In this document: positions 16,739 through 25,741 of the stretch, piece by piece
Layout: every line of letters begins with the position of its first letter
Numbering within the stretch: position 1 is the stretch's first letter
Assembly (NCBI GenBank): GCA_902800945.1
Contig: CADCFX010000011.1
Coordinates: 1-41,297 of the forward strand
DNA: 41,297 bases
Source of the DNA: an uncultured Erysipelotrichaceae bacterium
GTDB taxonomy: Bacteria; Bacillota_I; Bacilli_A; RF39; UBA660
Direction of reading: 5' to 3'
Translations under genes and position numbers: made by a program
The notes under the pieces: model-generated
The model's input: the letters and a program-made list of their open reading frames with translations, nothing else
What the model was told of the DNA's origin: nothing
Database searches by the model: none

Positions 16739-18487
16739 ATGAGAAAAGTTTATAATGAAACAATTACTATGAAATCAGTAGGAAAAAAAGTTACACTTGC
16801 CGGATGGGTTGCCAAAAGACGTGACTTAGGAGGATTATTATTTGTCGATTTACGAGACAGAACAGGAATTATTCAATTGGTTTTTAATCCCGAGAATAGG
16901 AATTATGAACTAGCAAACACCCTGAAAAACGAGTATGTAATCGAAGTAACTGGTACAGTAGTCGAAAGAAGTAACAAAAATCCAAACCTAGCAACTGGCG
17001 ATATAGAAATAGAAGTAGAAAAGCTTGAAATACTAAATACGTGTGAGGAATTACCTTTTCCAATTGTAGATGATGTTAATACTTCAGAAGATAACAGATT
17101 GAAATACAGATACTTAGATTTAAGAAGAAACATACTGAAAGAAAACATATTTTTAAGAAATGAAATACTACATTTCTTAAGAAATAAAATGTATGATTTA
17201 GGATTCACAGAAGTTCAAACTCCAATATTAACAGCCTCATCTCCAGAAGGAGCTCGTGATTTTGTCGTTCCTTCTCGCGTTTATCCGGGGAAATTCTATG
17301 CCTTACCTCAAGCCCCTCAAATATATAAGGAGTTATTAATGGTAAGTGGCTTTGAAAAATATTTTCAAATAGCTCCTTGCTTTAGAGATGAAGACCCACG
17401 TGCTGATAGAACCTTAGAATTTTATCAATTAGACTTAGAAATGTCATTTGTTGAAGAAGACGACGTGCTTAATATTGGCGAAGAAATATTCTATGACACT
17501 TTTTGTAAATTTAGTAATAAAAAAGTGTCACCTAGACCATTCAGAAGAATCGCTTACAAAGATGCCATAAATCTATATGGCTCTGATAAACCTGATTTAA
17601 GATTCGGTATGGAAATAAAGGATATTACAGAAATATTTAAAAAAACAGAATTTACAGTATTTAAAAATATTATCAGTGATGGTGGAATAATAAATGCTAT
17701 TGTTGCTAAAGGGGCCGCTGATAAGTATTCGCGTAAACAACTTGACGAATTGACAGAATTTGTCAAAAGCAAAAAAGCTTCTGGTTTAGCATATCTAAAA
17801 ATCGCAGATGATATAACAGGATCAATAGCTAAAGTAGTAACAGAACAAGAAGCAAAAGGACTAAATGAGCAATTAGAATTAGAAAATGGTGATTTGGTTT
17901 TAATTATATCTGGAGATAGACATATTGTTAAGCCAGCGCTAGGAGCACTAAGACTTAGAATTGGTGAAGATTTAGGCTTGTTGGATCCTAATAGATTAGA
18001 ACTATGCATTGTTAATGATTTTCCAATGTTTGAATGGGATGAACAAAATGAAAAATGGGATTTCTGTCATAATCCTTTCAGTCTTCCTCATGGTGGGATT
18101 CATGCTTATGATGATACCTCTGATTTAGAAAACATCTTAGCTTATCAATTTGACTTTGTATGCAATGGTAATGAAATGGCTTCCGGCGCTATACGTAACC
18201 ATGACTTAGACAGCCTTGCTAAAGGCTTCGAGATAGTAGGCTACAAAAGAGAAGAGATTGAAGAAAGATTTAAATCCATCTTTACTGCCTTTAAATATGG
18301 TTGCCCACCTCATGGCGGAATGGCTCCTGGATTAGACAGATTAATAATGTTGATAAAAGATGAGCCAAATTTAAGAGAAGTACAAGCTTTTCCACCAAGT
18401 GCATCTGGACAAGATTTAATGATGGGAAGCCCAAGTACAATCGAAGATTATCAATTAAAAGAGCTAGGATTAAAGATAACAAAATAG
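16739..18487 (+). CDS. aspS: Aspartyl-tRNA synthetase
   Basis: This cytoplasmic class II synthetase charges tRNA-Asp. The 582-residue product has the N-terminal OB fold (VTLAGWVAKRRDLGGLLFVD), motif 2 (FRDEDPRADRTLEFYQLD), the bacterial GAD insertion (about 290-420) and motif 3 (GMAPGLDRLIMLI), the full bacterial architecture. Both the GAD domain and the length indicate the bacterial type; whether it also makes Asp-tRNA-Asn cannot be told from the sequence. Translation starts at ATG 16739 after AAAGGTG. Expression is governed by the preceding T-box. The final codons form part of the terminator hairpin. Confidence 0.97.
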   Translation: MRKVYNETITMKSVGKKVTLAGWVAKRRDLGGLLFVDLRDRTGIIQLVFNPENRNYELANTLKNEYVIEVTGTVVERSNKNPNLATGDIEIEVEKLEILNTCEELPFPIVDDVNTSEDNRLKYRYLDLRRNILKENIFLRNEILHFLRNKMYDLGFTEVQTPILTASSPEGARDFVVPSRVYPGKFYALPQAPQIYKELLMVSGFEKYFQIAPCFRDEDPRADRTLEFYQLDLEMSFVEEDDVLNIGEEIFYDTFCKFSNKKVSPRPFRRIAYKDAINLYGSDKPDLRFGMEIKDITEIFKKTEFTVFKNIISDGGIINAIVAKGAADKYSRKQLDELTEFVKSKKASGLAYLKIADDITGSIAKVVTEQEAKGLNEQLELENGDLVLIISGDRHIVKPALGALRLRIGEDLGLLDPNRLELCIVNDFPMFEWDEQNEKWDFCHNPFSLPHGGIHAYDDTSDLENILAYQFDFVCNGNEMASGAIRNHDLDSLAKGFEIVGYKREEIEERFKSIFTAFKYGCPPHGGMAPGLDRLIMLIKDEPNLREVQAFPPSASGQDLMMGSPSTIEDYQLKELGLKITK

Positions 18488-18497
18488 TTATCTTTTT
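18472..18497 (+). terminator. Terminator overlapping the aspS stop codon
   Basis: AAAGATAAC-AAAATA-GTTATCTTT followed by TT; the last aspS codons (ATA ACA AAA TAG) form one arm and the loop. The same core recurs after truB. Confidence 0.85.
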
Positions 18498-18508
18498 CCC
18501 TTTTATTA

Positions 18509-18517
18509 TGGTATAAT
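18509..18517 (+). promoter_or_regulatory. Extended -10 promoter
   Basis: TGGTATAAT lies 28 nt before the start of the next gene; the -35 region is weak. Confidence 0.55.
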
Positions 18518-18544
18518 TTAAAGGAATAATAAAGGAGTGTTTAT

Positions 18545-19414
18545 ATGACTAATAAAGAGATAAGTGTAAGAAGTCTAGTATTCTTAGTTATTGGTATATT
18601 ATTAGTTTTATCTTTAGTTATTTGTATAAATATAGTTAATGGTGAAAAAGATTTAGTAGCTACAAATGCTACTGTCATTAAAATAAAAGAAGATAAAGAT
18701 GGAACAGGAAAAAATGATATTACAGCTGTATATGATGTGGGGAAAACTACCTATCAATATAATTTTTACTATAAAGATAATATAAAAGTAGATGATGAAA
18801 TAAAAATCTATTATCATGAAAAAGATGTCACTTCCGTTCAGGTAAGTAAAACATCAAAACTAATATTTATCTTTCCAATTTTAGGTATAGCACTATGTAT
18901 CCTAGGTTTGTTTGAATTGTTCTCTAAACACAAAGATAGTGAAAAAACAATAGAAGAGAGCGAAATAAAAGCTCGTATTATTGATGAGGACGATAAAACC
19001 AAAACATTTAAAATAATTAATAATCAAGAGAAAAGCAACTATACAAAAACAGAAGAAGAAATAGCAGAAGTCCCTGTAAAAAATATTAAAGATAAAAAGA
19101 AAAAGGATGATAAGGAAGCAAAAATAGCTAATAAAATAATACCTAGCTCTTATAAAATAGAAGATGAAAAAATAATATATCAAGTAAAAGGAAAAAGGAT
19201 TCAAGAAATAAGTCTACCTAAAATATCTAAAATAATCAAAACAGTTAATAGTAATAAAGAATTAATTAAAGTTACAACAAAAGTTGATAACAACCTGTTT
19301 ATATTCACTTATATGCAAAATATTGATCTAAATGAGTTCGCTGATATCCTTCATAATAAGATGAAAAAAATAAACGATGATATCCTTGAAGAAATAGAAT
19401 ATAAAGAGTGGTAG
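18545..19414 (+). CDS. DUF3592-like two-helix membrane protein with long cytoplasmic tail
   Basis: Two membrane helices (about 10-32 and 105-127) flank a ~70-residue extracellular beta domain with the pattern of DUF3592: ATNATVIKIKEDK, ITAVYDVGKTTYQYNFYY, then VDDEIKIYYHEKD. The C-terminal ~160 residues are cytoplasmic and Lys/Glu-rich, followed by a small beta-rich end (KRIQEISLPKISKIIKTV). The family assignment is by pattern and is tentative; function is unknown. It is followed after 3 nt by another membrane protein, so the two are co-transcribed and possibly translationally coupled. Confidence 0.7.
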   Translation: MTNKEISVRSLVFLVIGILLVLSLVICINIVNGEKDLVATNATVIKIKEDKDGTGKNDITAVYDVGKTTYQYNFYYKDNIKVDDEIKIYYHEKDVTSVQVSKTSKLIFIFPILGIALCILGLFELFSKHKDSEKTIEESEIKARIIDEDDKTKTFKIINNQEKSNYTKTEEEIAEVPVKNIKDKKKKDDKEAKIANKIIPSSYKIEDEKIIYQVKGKRIQEISLPKISKIIKTVNSNKELIKVTTKVDNNLFIFTYMQNIDLNEFADILHNKMKKINDDILEEIEYKEW

Positions 19415-19417
19415 ACA

Positions 19418-19873
19418 ATGAAAAAGCAAAAGAAAAAAAATAAAATTCATCTGGTTATAGGATTTATTTGTGGATTAATAATTTATTTAGTAGGATTATT
19501 TCTTCTATTTGGAGCGAGTCTTACCAAGTTAGATGGAATAAAAAAAATATTGCCAGATATCATAGTAACAAGAAGCACAATTCTTAATATAAAAATATTC
19601 GGAGCAGTACTGTTTTTAATAGGTTTCGTAGTATTTATGATATCTATCATACTTTTATATAAAGAAGATAAAATAAAAGAAAACGTTAAAGAATTAATAA
19701 TTGAAGGTAGAGCAGATGTTATAACAATCATAGTAATGACATATACATTAATTTTCATGTTAGTCATCTGTTTAATATTTGATGAAGTAATAGGGGCTTT
19801 GTTATTTGGGATAGCCATATTAATCCAAAGTATCTTAAATAATTTCTTATTAAAATATTATCGTAAAAAATAA
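19418..19873 (+). CDS. Small four-helix membrane protein
   Basis: This 151-residue protein has a basic N-terminus (KKQKKKNK) and four predicted membrane helices (about 9-31, 57-81, 101-120 and 122-142). There are no recognisable catalytic motifs. It starts 3 nt after the stop of the DUF3592-like gene with an AAAGAGTGG ribosome site inside that gene, indicating a coupled pair. The function is not recognised. Confidence 0.65.
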   Translation: MKKQKKKNKIHLVIGFICGLIIYLVGLFLLFGASLTKLDGIKKILPDIIVTRSTILNIKIFGAVLFLIGFVVFMISIILLYKEDKIKENVKELIIEGRADVITIIVMTYTLIFMLVICLIFDEVIGALLFGIAILIQSILNNFLLKYYRKK

Positions 19874-19893
19874 AACGGAAAGGAGTGATTAGC

Positions 19894-20475
19894 TTGAATA
19901 TCTTGAATATAGCGATTGATATAGATGATACAATTACTGATACATATGAATCTATGATGCCTCTGGTCGCAATCAATTATGATTTAGACCTAAAAAAGCT
20001 CTGGGCTAATAAACCATCTTATAAAGAACTATCTAAAACATTGCCAAATTTTGATGAGTTTATTCAGAATAACTATCATATTCTAGCTAATATAGTTTCC
20101 GTTAAAGAAGATGCTATTAAAGTATTAAAAAAACTACGTAGTGAAGGACATAGAATAATAATTATTACGGCTCGTAATACAGAAGAATACTCTAATCCTT
20201 ACAAACTTACTTATGATTTCTTAGTAAGTAAAGGAATACCTTTTGATAAATTAATTACTAATGTTGGAAACAAAGGCTTACAATGTGCAACCGAAGGTAT
20301 AGATGTCTTTATGGATGACAATACTAAAAATTGTAAATCAGCTATGAAATATAATATTAATACTTATCAATTTAAATCTAATTTTTGCTCCCAAGAAGAT
20401 AAAATTAAAAGAGTTAATAATTGGGATGAATTCTATAATATAATTTCTAACATGTCAAAAGAAGCAAATAATTAA
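19894..20475 (+). CDS. NT5C/YqfW-type HAD 5'-nucleotidase
   Basis: This is a HAD-superfamily phosphatase resembling 5'(3')-deoxyribonucleotidases (NT5C family; YqfW-like). Motif I IDIDDTITDT provides the nucleophile and acid Asp, motif II is IIITAR, and the acidic motif IV is VFMDDNTKNC. It would dephosphorylate (deoxy)nucleoside monophosphates in the cytoplasm. Start choice: TTG at 19894 has AAAGGAG with an 8-nt spacer, whereas GTG at 19885 overlaps that site and would be unusable, so translation very probably begins at TTG. Length (~193 aa) fits the family. It lies between membrane-protein genes without obvious functional link. Confidence 0.85.
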   Translation: MNILNIAIDIDDTITDTYESMMPLVAINYDLDLKKLWANKPSYKELSKTLPNFDEFIQNNYHILANIVSVKEDAIKVLKKLRSEGHRIIIITARNTEEYSNPYKLTYDFLVSKGIPFDKLITNVGNKGLQCATEGIDVFMDDNTKNCKSAMKYNINTYQFKSNFCSQEDKIKRVNNWDEFYNIISNMSKEANN

Positions 20476-20492
20476 GAAAGTAGTGGAATTAC

Positions 20493-21305
20493 ATGGAAAG
20501 CAAAGATAATAGCAAAGTTTTTCAAATAATAATAGCAGTTTTATTAGTGATAGTTGGTATATGCATAGGATACATAGTAGGAATAAAATCTATGGAAAAA
20601 AGCAATAACAATCAGGTTGATAAAAAGATAAATGATAACTATCAAAAAGAAAATGAAAATCAATCTGAGGAAACTGAAGAACAAAATAGCACAGAAAAAC
20701 AAAATGAAAATCAATCTGAGGAAACTGAAGAACAAAATAGCACAGAAAAACAAAATCCCGAAGTTAATACACTCGAATCTAAAGGGACAAAGGAAAGTGT
20801 TGAAATATCTTTAAATGGTAAGAATAATACACTGACATTATTGGATGGAACAACAACTAATGAAAGGAGCTATTTGACATTTGGGAATACCAATTTAATG
20901 ATATTAAAAAGGTATGGAACGGGGCTAGAATATGAAGCTGGAATATATGAAATGCCCATAGTAAAATACAAAGTAGTAATTGGTAATGATAACAAAGAAT
21001 ACTTAATAGTATATTATGACTATGGGTTTGAACATGCTCTTTTAGTGATTAATGATTCCACAAAAATAATAGGGAAGTATTTTAATGAATTTAATGAAAA
21101 TGGATGTGACTTTGCTACACTCGAAGATATTGAAAAGACAATGACTATAATTGAAAATGATGATATATATTATTATAAACCAATCGAAACTAGCAATGGT
21201 AATTCTAGCAAATTAGAACTAACAAAGCTAGAAATAGAGAATGATACTATTAAGGAAGTTAAAACGAATACAGTAGTAACAGGAAAAATGGCTCAATGTA
21301 CATAA
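20493..21305 (+). CDS. Single-pass surface protein with duplicated acidic linker
   Basis: One membrane helix at about 9-31 (VFQIIIAVLLVIVGICIGYI) is followed by an Asn/Gln/Glu/Ser-rich linker with a perfect 17-residue tandem repeat (NENQSEETEEQNSTEKQ twice) and a ~170-residue ectodomain of beta character (KYKVVIGNDNKEYLIVYYDY). The repeated linker probably acts as a flexible spacer. There is no sorting signal, so the helix anchors it. I do not recognise the ectodomain. The layout is like that of the gene at 15545. A terminator follows immediately. Confidence 0.75.
   Translation: MESKDNSKVFQIIIAVLLVIVGICIGYIVGIKSMEKSNNNQVDKKINDNYQKENENQSEETEEQNSTEKQNENQSEETEEQNSTEKQNPEVNTLESKGTKESVEISLNGKNNTLTLLDGTTTNERSYLTFGNTNLMILKRYGTGLEYEAGIYEMPIVKYKVVIGNDNKEYLIVYYDYGFEHALLVINDSTKIIGKYFNEFNENGCDFATLEDIEKTMTIIENDDIYYYKPIETSNGNSSKLELTKLEIENDTIKEVKTNTVVTGKMAQCT
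20652..20753 (+). repeat. Perfect 51-bp tandem duplication (2 copies)
   Basis: Bases 20652-20702 recur exactly at 20703-20753, in frame (17 residues per unit), within the acidic linker of the surface protein. Confidence 0.95.
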
Positions 21306-21327
21306 AGATAGTTCATACTATCTTTTT
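21304..21327 (+). terminator. Terminator
   Basis: AAAGATAGT-TCAT-ACTATCTTT is followed by TT, with the stem beginning at the stop codon of the preceding gene. Confidence 0.85.
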
Positions 21328-21330
21328 AAA

Positions 21331-21339
21331 TGTTATAAT
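21331..21339 (+). promoter_or_regulatory. Extended -10 promoter of the DUF2779 gene
   Basis: TGTTATAAT (TATAAT at 21334-21339) with TTCATA 16 nt upstream, 20 nt before the start codon. Confidence 0.6.
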
Positions 21340-21358
21340 TTATTAAAGGAATGATATT

Positions 21359-22837
21359 ATGAACTTATCTAAATCTAAATATTGTGAAGGTATTACTTGT
21401 ATAAAAAAACTATGGCTAAGTACTTATAAACCAGAAGAAAAAGAAGATATTAAAGAAAGTGTTTTTGAAACTGGTACTGAAGTAGGTGAACTAGCTAAAA
21501 AAATATATGGTAAGTATATTGACATAGAATTTAATACTGATTTAAATCAAATGTTAGAAGATACCAAAAAAGCTCTAAATACTAAAGGAGATATAAATAT
21601 TACTGAAGCTTCCTTTAATTATAATAATAACTTCTGTAGTGTTGATATTTTAAGAAGAGTAGGAGATTCTTATGAAATAAACGAAGTAAAAAGTTCTACC
21701 CATGTTAATCCTATCTACTTAGAAGATATAAGTTATCAGTATTATATTCTTAACAATCTAGGTTATAAAGTAGATAAGTGTAATATTGTCATTTTAAATA
21801 GTAATTATGTTAGACAGGGAAAACTAGAATTAGATAAGCTGTTCCTTATTAATGACGTTACTAATGAAGTATTAAATAGACAAAAAGAGATTAAACAAAA
21901 TATTATAGATATAAATAGTAATATGACGAAAGAAGAACCAAAAACTTCTTTAGGTACTTGTTGTAAAGATCCTTATGATTGTCCATTCTTTAAATATTGT
22001 ACAAAAGAATTACAACATCCCAATATTTTTGATATATCCGGTATGACTTTTACTAAAAAAATAGATTATTATAAAAAAGGTTTAATATCATTTAAAGATT
22101 TAGAAAAAGAAGAATTAAATCCTAAGTATATAGAACAAATAGAATATGAGTTAAATAATAAAGAAGATAAATTAGATTTAACTAGTATTAAAGAATTCAT
22201 GAATACTCTAGAATATCCTTTATACTTTCTAGATTTCGAAACCTATCAAGAAGCTATCCCTCAATATGACGGTATAAGTCCTTACATGCAAATACCATTC
22301 CAATATTCGCTTCATGTTAAGAAATCAAAGAACGCTCCTTTGGAACACTATGAGTTTTTAGCAGAAGCAGGTATAGATCCAAGAAGAAGCCTAGCCGAAC
22401 AATTAGTAAAAGATATACCAAAAGACGTTTGTACAATTGCTTATAATATGAGCTTTGAAAGAACAGTTTTAAAGAATTTAGCTGAACTGTATTCTGATTT
22501 AAGGGAACACTTACTTAACATAAGAGATAATATGAAAGATTTAATGATCCCGTTTAAAAATAGAAATTATTATAATAAAGATATGCAAGGATCGTATTCA
22601 ATTAAATATGTATTACCAGCTTTATTTCCTAATGATCCAGAATTAGATTACCATAACTTACCACTAATACATAAAGGGGATGAAGCGTCCAACGCTTATG
22701 CAACCTTACATTTAAAATCAAAAGAGGAGCAGGAAACAATCCGTCAGGGCTTACTGGTTTATTGCGAATTAGACACTTATGCTATGGTAAAAATATGGGA
22801 ACAACTACAAAAGGTTTGTAGAAACAAATGTAACTAA
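21359..22837 (+). CDS. DUF2779-type double nuclease (PD-(D/E)XK plus DEDD exonuclease)
   Basis: The 492-residue protein matches the DUF2779 layout. The N-terminal part resembles Cas4/AddB nucleases: Asp96 (CSVDILRR), Glu109-Val-Lys111 (INEVKSS), then a QYYIL helix. Cys residues that could hold an Fe-S cluster are C9 or C14 at the front and CCKDPYDCPFFKYC (201-214) at the end of the domain. The C-terminal half is an RNase H-like DEDD exonuclease: FLDFET (Asp292, Glu294), YNMSFERTVLK, and YCELDTYAMV. The combination suggests degradation or processing of DNA or RNA, possibly in repair or defence; the biological role of this family is not established. It is transcribed alone from its own promoter. 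Confidence 0.85.
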   Translation: MNLSKSKYCEGITCIKKLWLSTYKPEEKEDIKESVFETGTEVGELAKKIYGKYIDIEFNTDLNQMLEDTKKALNTKGDINITEASFNYNNNFCSVDILRRVGDSYEINEVKSSTHVNPIYLEDISYQYYILNNLGYKVDKCNIVILNSNYVRQGKLELDKLFLINDVTNEVLNRQKEIKQNIIDINSNMTKEEPKTSLGTCCKDPYDCPFFKYCTKELQHPNIFDISGMTFTKKIDYYKKGLISFKDLEKEELNPKYIEQIEYELNNKEDKLDLTSIKEFMNTLEYPLYFLDFETYQEAIPQYDGISPYMQIPFQYSLHVKKSKNAPLEHYEFLAEAGIDPRRSLAEQLVKDIPKDVCTIAYNMSFERTVLKNLAELYSDLREHLLNIRDNMKDLMIPFKNRNYYNKDMQGSYSIKYVLPALFPNDPELDYHNLPLIHKGDEASNAYATLHLKSKEEQETIRQGLLVYCELDTYAMVKIWEQLQKVCRNKCN

Positions 22838-22849
22838 TTTATATTGAAA

Positions 22850-22872
22850 TATCTATTTATATAGATGCTTTT
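22850..22872 (+). terminator. Weak terminator after the DUF2779 gene
   Basis: ATCTAT-TTAT-ATAGAT, with one G-T extension, is followed by GC and a run of T. The stem is short and AT-rich. Confidence 0.45.
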
Positions 22873-22876
22873 TTAG

Positions 22877-22882
22877 TATAAT
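22877..22882 (+). promoter_or_regulatory. Candidate -10 with a long (~110 nt) leader
   Basis: TATAAT lies ~117 nt before the start codon of the next gene. The intervening leader contains no clear hairpin or ORF that I would defend. Confidence 0.35.
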
Positions 22883-22998
22883 TATCTTATGAATGTTAGT
22901 AGTATATATAAAAGAAGGCATAATTAATTATCAATAATGTAGGCCATTTTTAATCAAATACTTAATTTTTAAAATCATAAAAAAGAACAGGTGATATT

Positions 22999-24168
22999 AT
23001 GAAAAAAGGAATTATATATACCCTTCTTATAATCGTAATTATAGGTTTATCCTTTTCGTTGAACGATGTTAAAAGAATAGCTACCGACGCCGGGGCTTTT
23101 AGTGATTATGATTCAACTAGTTCTTATGATTCGAACACTTACGACTCTGACTCTACTAATAATAGAAGTTCAAATTATAACTATAATAAAGAAGATACAC
23201 TTATCAAGAGGATAAAAATAAACCATAAAACTACTATAATAATAATTGAAATAATAACTTTAATATTTCTTATTATAAAAGAATTAATAATGCCGTCTTC
23301 TTTTACAAAAACTAAAAAAGTAATAATTTATTTAATAATACCATTATTAACCATAATAATGTCATTATTTATAAATGAAAAGATCGCTTTTGTAGTTATT
23401 ATCCCACAATTAATTCTTTTAATTAGTTTAAAATGGGTAAAAAATATCGAAAATATCCGTTTAAAAAGACTGCTTTTATTAATATGTTATGCCATCGTAA
23501 TAATACTATTTTCTTATATTTTCGACGCTGAAACATATAGTATGATATTTCTATACCTAGGTGTAGGAGCTTTTGTATTAAATGGAATTAGTTCTATAAA
23601 AATAGATAATAGTAATAATGAATTAACTATTATAGAGGGGGAACCAATACTACCTGCATTTAATAACTTTGGCATATATGGCGATCAAAAAGCAGTAAAC
23701 ATTTTCTATAATCTTTTTTATGAGGTCCAAATGGCTTGGATGAATTTTGATTATACCAAATTAAAAGAATTATGTTCAGATGAATTATACAACTCATTAA
23801 GAAGAGAATTAGAAGAAATAGAAAAGAAAAAAGAAAAAAATATAATGAAAGATTTTAAAGTAAACAAAGTCGCTGTTATCGAAATGAATAATTATGCCGA
23901 TAAGTTAGAAATAGTAATGATGTTAGACGTGTCGTTTTATGATTATATAATAGATAAACATAAATTCGTTATTAGAGGATCTTCAACTAAGAAGATTAAT
24001 AACATTTATAATTTAACATACCAAAAAAAATATGAAAGATTAGACAATTGTCCATCTTGCGGAGCAAAAGTTACAAGTAACTTAAATAGTAATTGCGAAT
24101 ATTGTGGATCAATACTAATAAATAATAATAAGGATTTTGTTTTATCATTAATAAACAAAGTGAGTTAA
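22999..24168 (+). CDS. Polytopic Tim44-like protein with zinc ribbon (paralogue B)
   Basis: The product has an N-terminal hydrophobic segment (KKGIIYTLLIIVIIGLSFSL), a Ser/Asp/Tyr-rich low-complexity stretch (40-65), about five membrane helices (75-200), then a Tim44/NTF2-like domain: NLFYEVQMAWMNFDYTKLKE, a beta-rich core (KLEIVMMLDVSFYDYI), and a C-terminal zinc ribbon (CPSC ... CEYC). The domain pattern is YxxQxAWxNxDxxxLxxLCSxELY. It is the largest member of the local family. A cytoplasmic location of the Tim44-like domain and ribbon is inferred. Known Tim44 domains bind membranes and partner proteins; no enzyme motif is seen. It heads a tight run of paralogues. Confidence 0.82.
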   Translation: MKKGIIYTLLIIVIIGLSFSLNDVKRIATDAGAFSDYDSTSSYDSNTYDSDSTNNRSSNYNYNKEDTLIKRIKINHKTTIIIIEIITLIFLIIKELIMPSSFTKTKKVIIYLIIPLLTIIMSLFINEKIAFVVIIPQLILLISLKWVKNIENIRLKRLLLLICYAIVIILFSYIFDAETYSMIFLYLGVGAFVLNGISSIKIDNSNNELTIIEGEPILPAFNNFGIYGDQKAVNIFYNLFYEVQMAWMNFDYTKLKELCSDELYNSLRRELEEIEKKKEKNIMKDFKVNKVAVIEMNNYADKLEIVMMLDVSFYDYIIDKHKFVIRGSSTKKINNIYNLTYQKKYERLDNCPSCGAKVTSNLNSNCEYCGSILINNNKDFVLSLINKVS

Positions 24169-24179
24169 GGGTGAAGATT

Positions 24180-24701
24180 ATGAACGAATTTGAAAAAGCT
24201 AGCTTCAGAAAAAAAGTAAGTAATATGTTTATCCAATATTTAATTGCTATAAGCAAAGGAAATATTGATGATGTCCTTCACTTTATTAAAGAACAGCCAA
24301 GACAATATGCTGAACATATTATTGATAATTTAAAAAAACAGAATATTACTCAAAAATATGATGAATTAAACACTAATAATATAAATATGGATGTTATATC
24401 TGATGATAAAAAAGCTACTATCTATGGAACGGCTATAACTATTGACTGTTTAGATTATCAGCTAGACAAAAACAATAAAGTAGTATCCGGCTCAAAAGAT
24501 TGCAAAACCATGAAAACTTATTTTGCTAAGATTATAAGAGAAAAGAAGGCAGATGAAAGCGGCGTTATTAGAAGATGCCCTGGTTGTGGACATTCATCAG
24601 ATGTAAATTATAGTGGGAAATGCCAATATTGTGGAGCAATCTTTAATCAAGAAGATTATGACTACCAGATTCTAGAAATAAAAGAATGGGGAGTATTATG
24701 A
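24180..24701 (+). CDS. Soluble Tim44-like protein with zinc ribbon (paralogue C)
   Basis: This 173-residue member has no membrane helix. It has a helical front (MFIQYLIAISKGNIDDVLHF), a beta core (ATIYGTAITIDCLDYQL) and a zinc ribbon (CPGC ... CQYCG) followed by a C-terminal tail. It starts at ATG 24180 (AAGGGTG upstream) just after the stop of paralogue B, and its TGA overlaps the start of paralogue D (ATGA), implying translational coupling. Divergence from B and D is considerable, so it may be a partner subunit of the membrane-bound members. Confidence 0.78.
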   Translation: MNEFEKASFRKKVSNMFIQYLIAISKGNIDDVLHFIKEQPRQYAEHIIDNLKKQNITQKYDELNTNNINMDVISDDKKATIYGTAITIDCLDYQLDKNNKVVSGSKDCKTMKTYFAKIIREKKADESGVIRRCPGCGHSSDVNYSGKCQYCGAIFNQEDYDYQILEIKEWGVL

Positions 24702-25657
24702 AAAAATATATTATCTTATTCTTACTTGTTTTTCCTTTTTTAGGATTGGTGATATCAACTAATACAATGAGTAATAACACAAGCTTAGTTAATAGTTATC
24801 ACTCAAGTAATCTGCTAAGTCGTTACACTGAAGAACCAAACTATAATGATGAAGAATACATTATAAAAAGCCTCGATATAAAAAGTATTATAGCTATAGA
24901 AATACTATTCTGCCTCTTTTTTACAATAGGATTAATAATAAAAACCAAAAAGATTAAAATAGCAATCATTACAAACATTCTGAGAACAGCAATAGCAATA
25001 TTAGTAGAAGTGTTTATTGATCCGACGATGATTGTTATAAGCATTTTTAGTTTATTCATAATGGCATTTATAATCAGTTTTTCTTCATCAAATACCGATT
25101 CTCCTGGAATATATGATTATTTGAAGGAATGTCCAGATAAAATGCTGAACCAATTTGGAATAACTGATAAAGAAGAATTGAAAAAAAATCTATATAAAAT
25201 ATTTGTTGATATTCAAATAGCAAATATGAACTTTGATTGTGATACTTTATATAGACTATGCTCGAATGAACAATATAATCTATATAAATCAGATTTAGAA
25301 ACTTTAAAAATCAATAACCATAAACATATAATGAGTGACTTTAATTTTTATAAAATGCTAATAAACTCCGTCGAAAAGAAGAAAGATGAGCTTATAATTA
25401 AAATCTGCTTAATTGCTACCTTCAAAGACTATGTGATTAATACAAATACTAACGAAATTGTTAAAGGTCAGACTGTGTCTTTAGTTAATAACAATTATCG
25501 TCTAGAATTCGTAAAAAAATTAGATGTAATAAGCAGGTGCCCAACCTGTGGCTCTCAGCTAAATGATTTGAAAGATTGCAAATGTCCTTATTGCAAAAAT
25601 ATAATAGTTGATAATAACAATTACATATTATCCCATGCAGAAAAGTTCTGGCTTTAA
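24698..25657 (+). CDS. Polytopic Tim44-like protein with zinc ribbon (paralogue D)
   Basis: Start at ATG 24698, 4-nt overlap with the previous gene, ribosome site GGGGAG. The product has an N-terminal hydrophobic segment (YIILFLLVFPFLGLVIS), a short outer loop, two or three helices (about 65-140), a Tim44-like domain (VDIQIANMNFDCDTLYRLCS, then IIKICLIATFKDYVI) and a zinc ribbon (CPTC ... CPYC). It is clearly homologous to paralogues B and E. It ends before a strong terminator, closing the B-C-D operon. Confidence 0.82.
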   Translation: MKKYIILFLLVFPFLGLVISTNTMSNNTSLVNSYHSSNLLSRYTEEPNYNDEEYIIKSLDIKSIIAIEILFCLFFTIGLIIKTKKIKIAIITNILRTAIAILVEVFIDPTMIVISIFSLFIMAFIISFSSSNTDSPGIYDYLKECPDKMLNQFGITDKEELKKNLYKIFVDIQIANMNFDCDTLYRLCSNEQYNLYKSDLETLKINNHKHIMSDFNFYKMLINSVEKKKDELIIKICLIATFKDYVINTNTNEIVKGQTVSLVNNNYRLEFVKKLDVISRCPTCGSQLNDLKDCKCPYCKNIIVDNNNYILSHAEKFWL

Positions 25658-25708
25658 TAAACTATTAATGTGAAAAATCTAAACATCATTTAAGCCTAAG
25701 TAATTACT

Positions 25709-25738
25709 AAAATGAAGATTATCATCTTCATTTTTTTT
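25709..25738 (+). terminator. Terminator of the paralogue B-C-D operon
   Basis: AAAATGAAGAT-TATC-ATCTTCATTTT followed by additional T residues, 50 nt after the stop codon of paralogue D. Confidence 0.9.
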
Positions 25739-25741
25739 AAA

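Noticed and set aside
19885..19893. GTG at 19885 as start of the NT5C-like gene
   Set aside because: The GTG overlaps the AAAGGAG ribosome site itself; TTG at 19894 has the proper 8-nt spacer.
20632..20814. 60-codon frame rich in Lys/Asn over the 51-bp repeat
   Set aside because: A frame-shadow produced by the duplicated linker of the surface protein.
22889..22927. 12-codon peptide ORF in the leader of paralogue B
   Set aside because: No ribosome site and no recognisable leader-peptide pattern such as runs of one amino acid.
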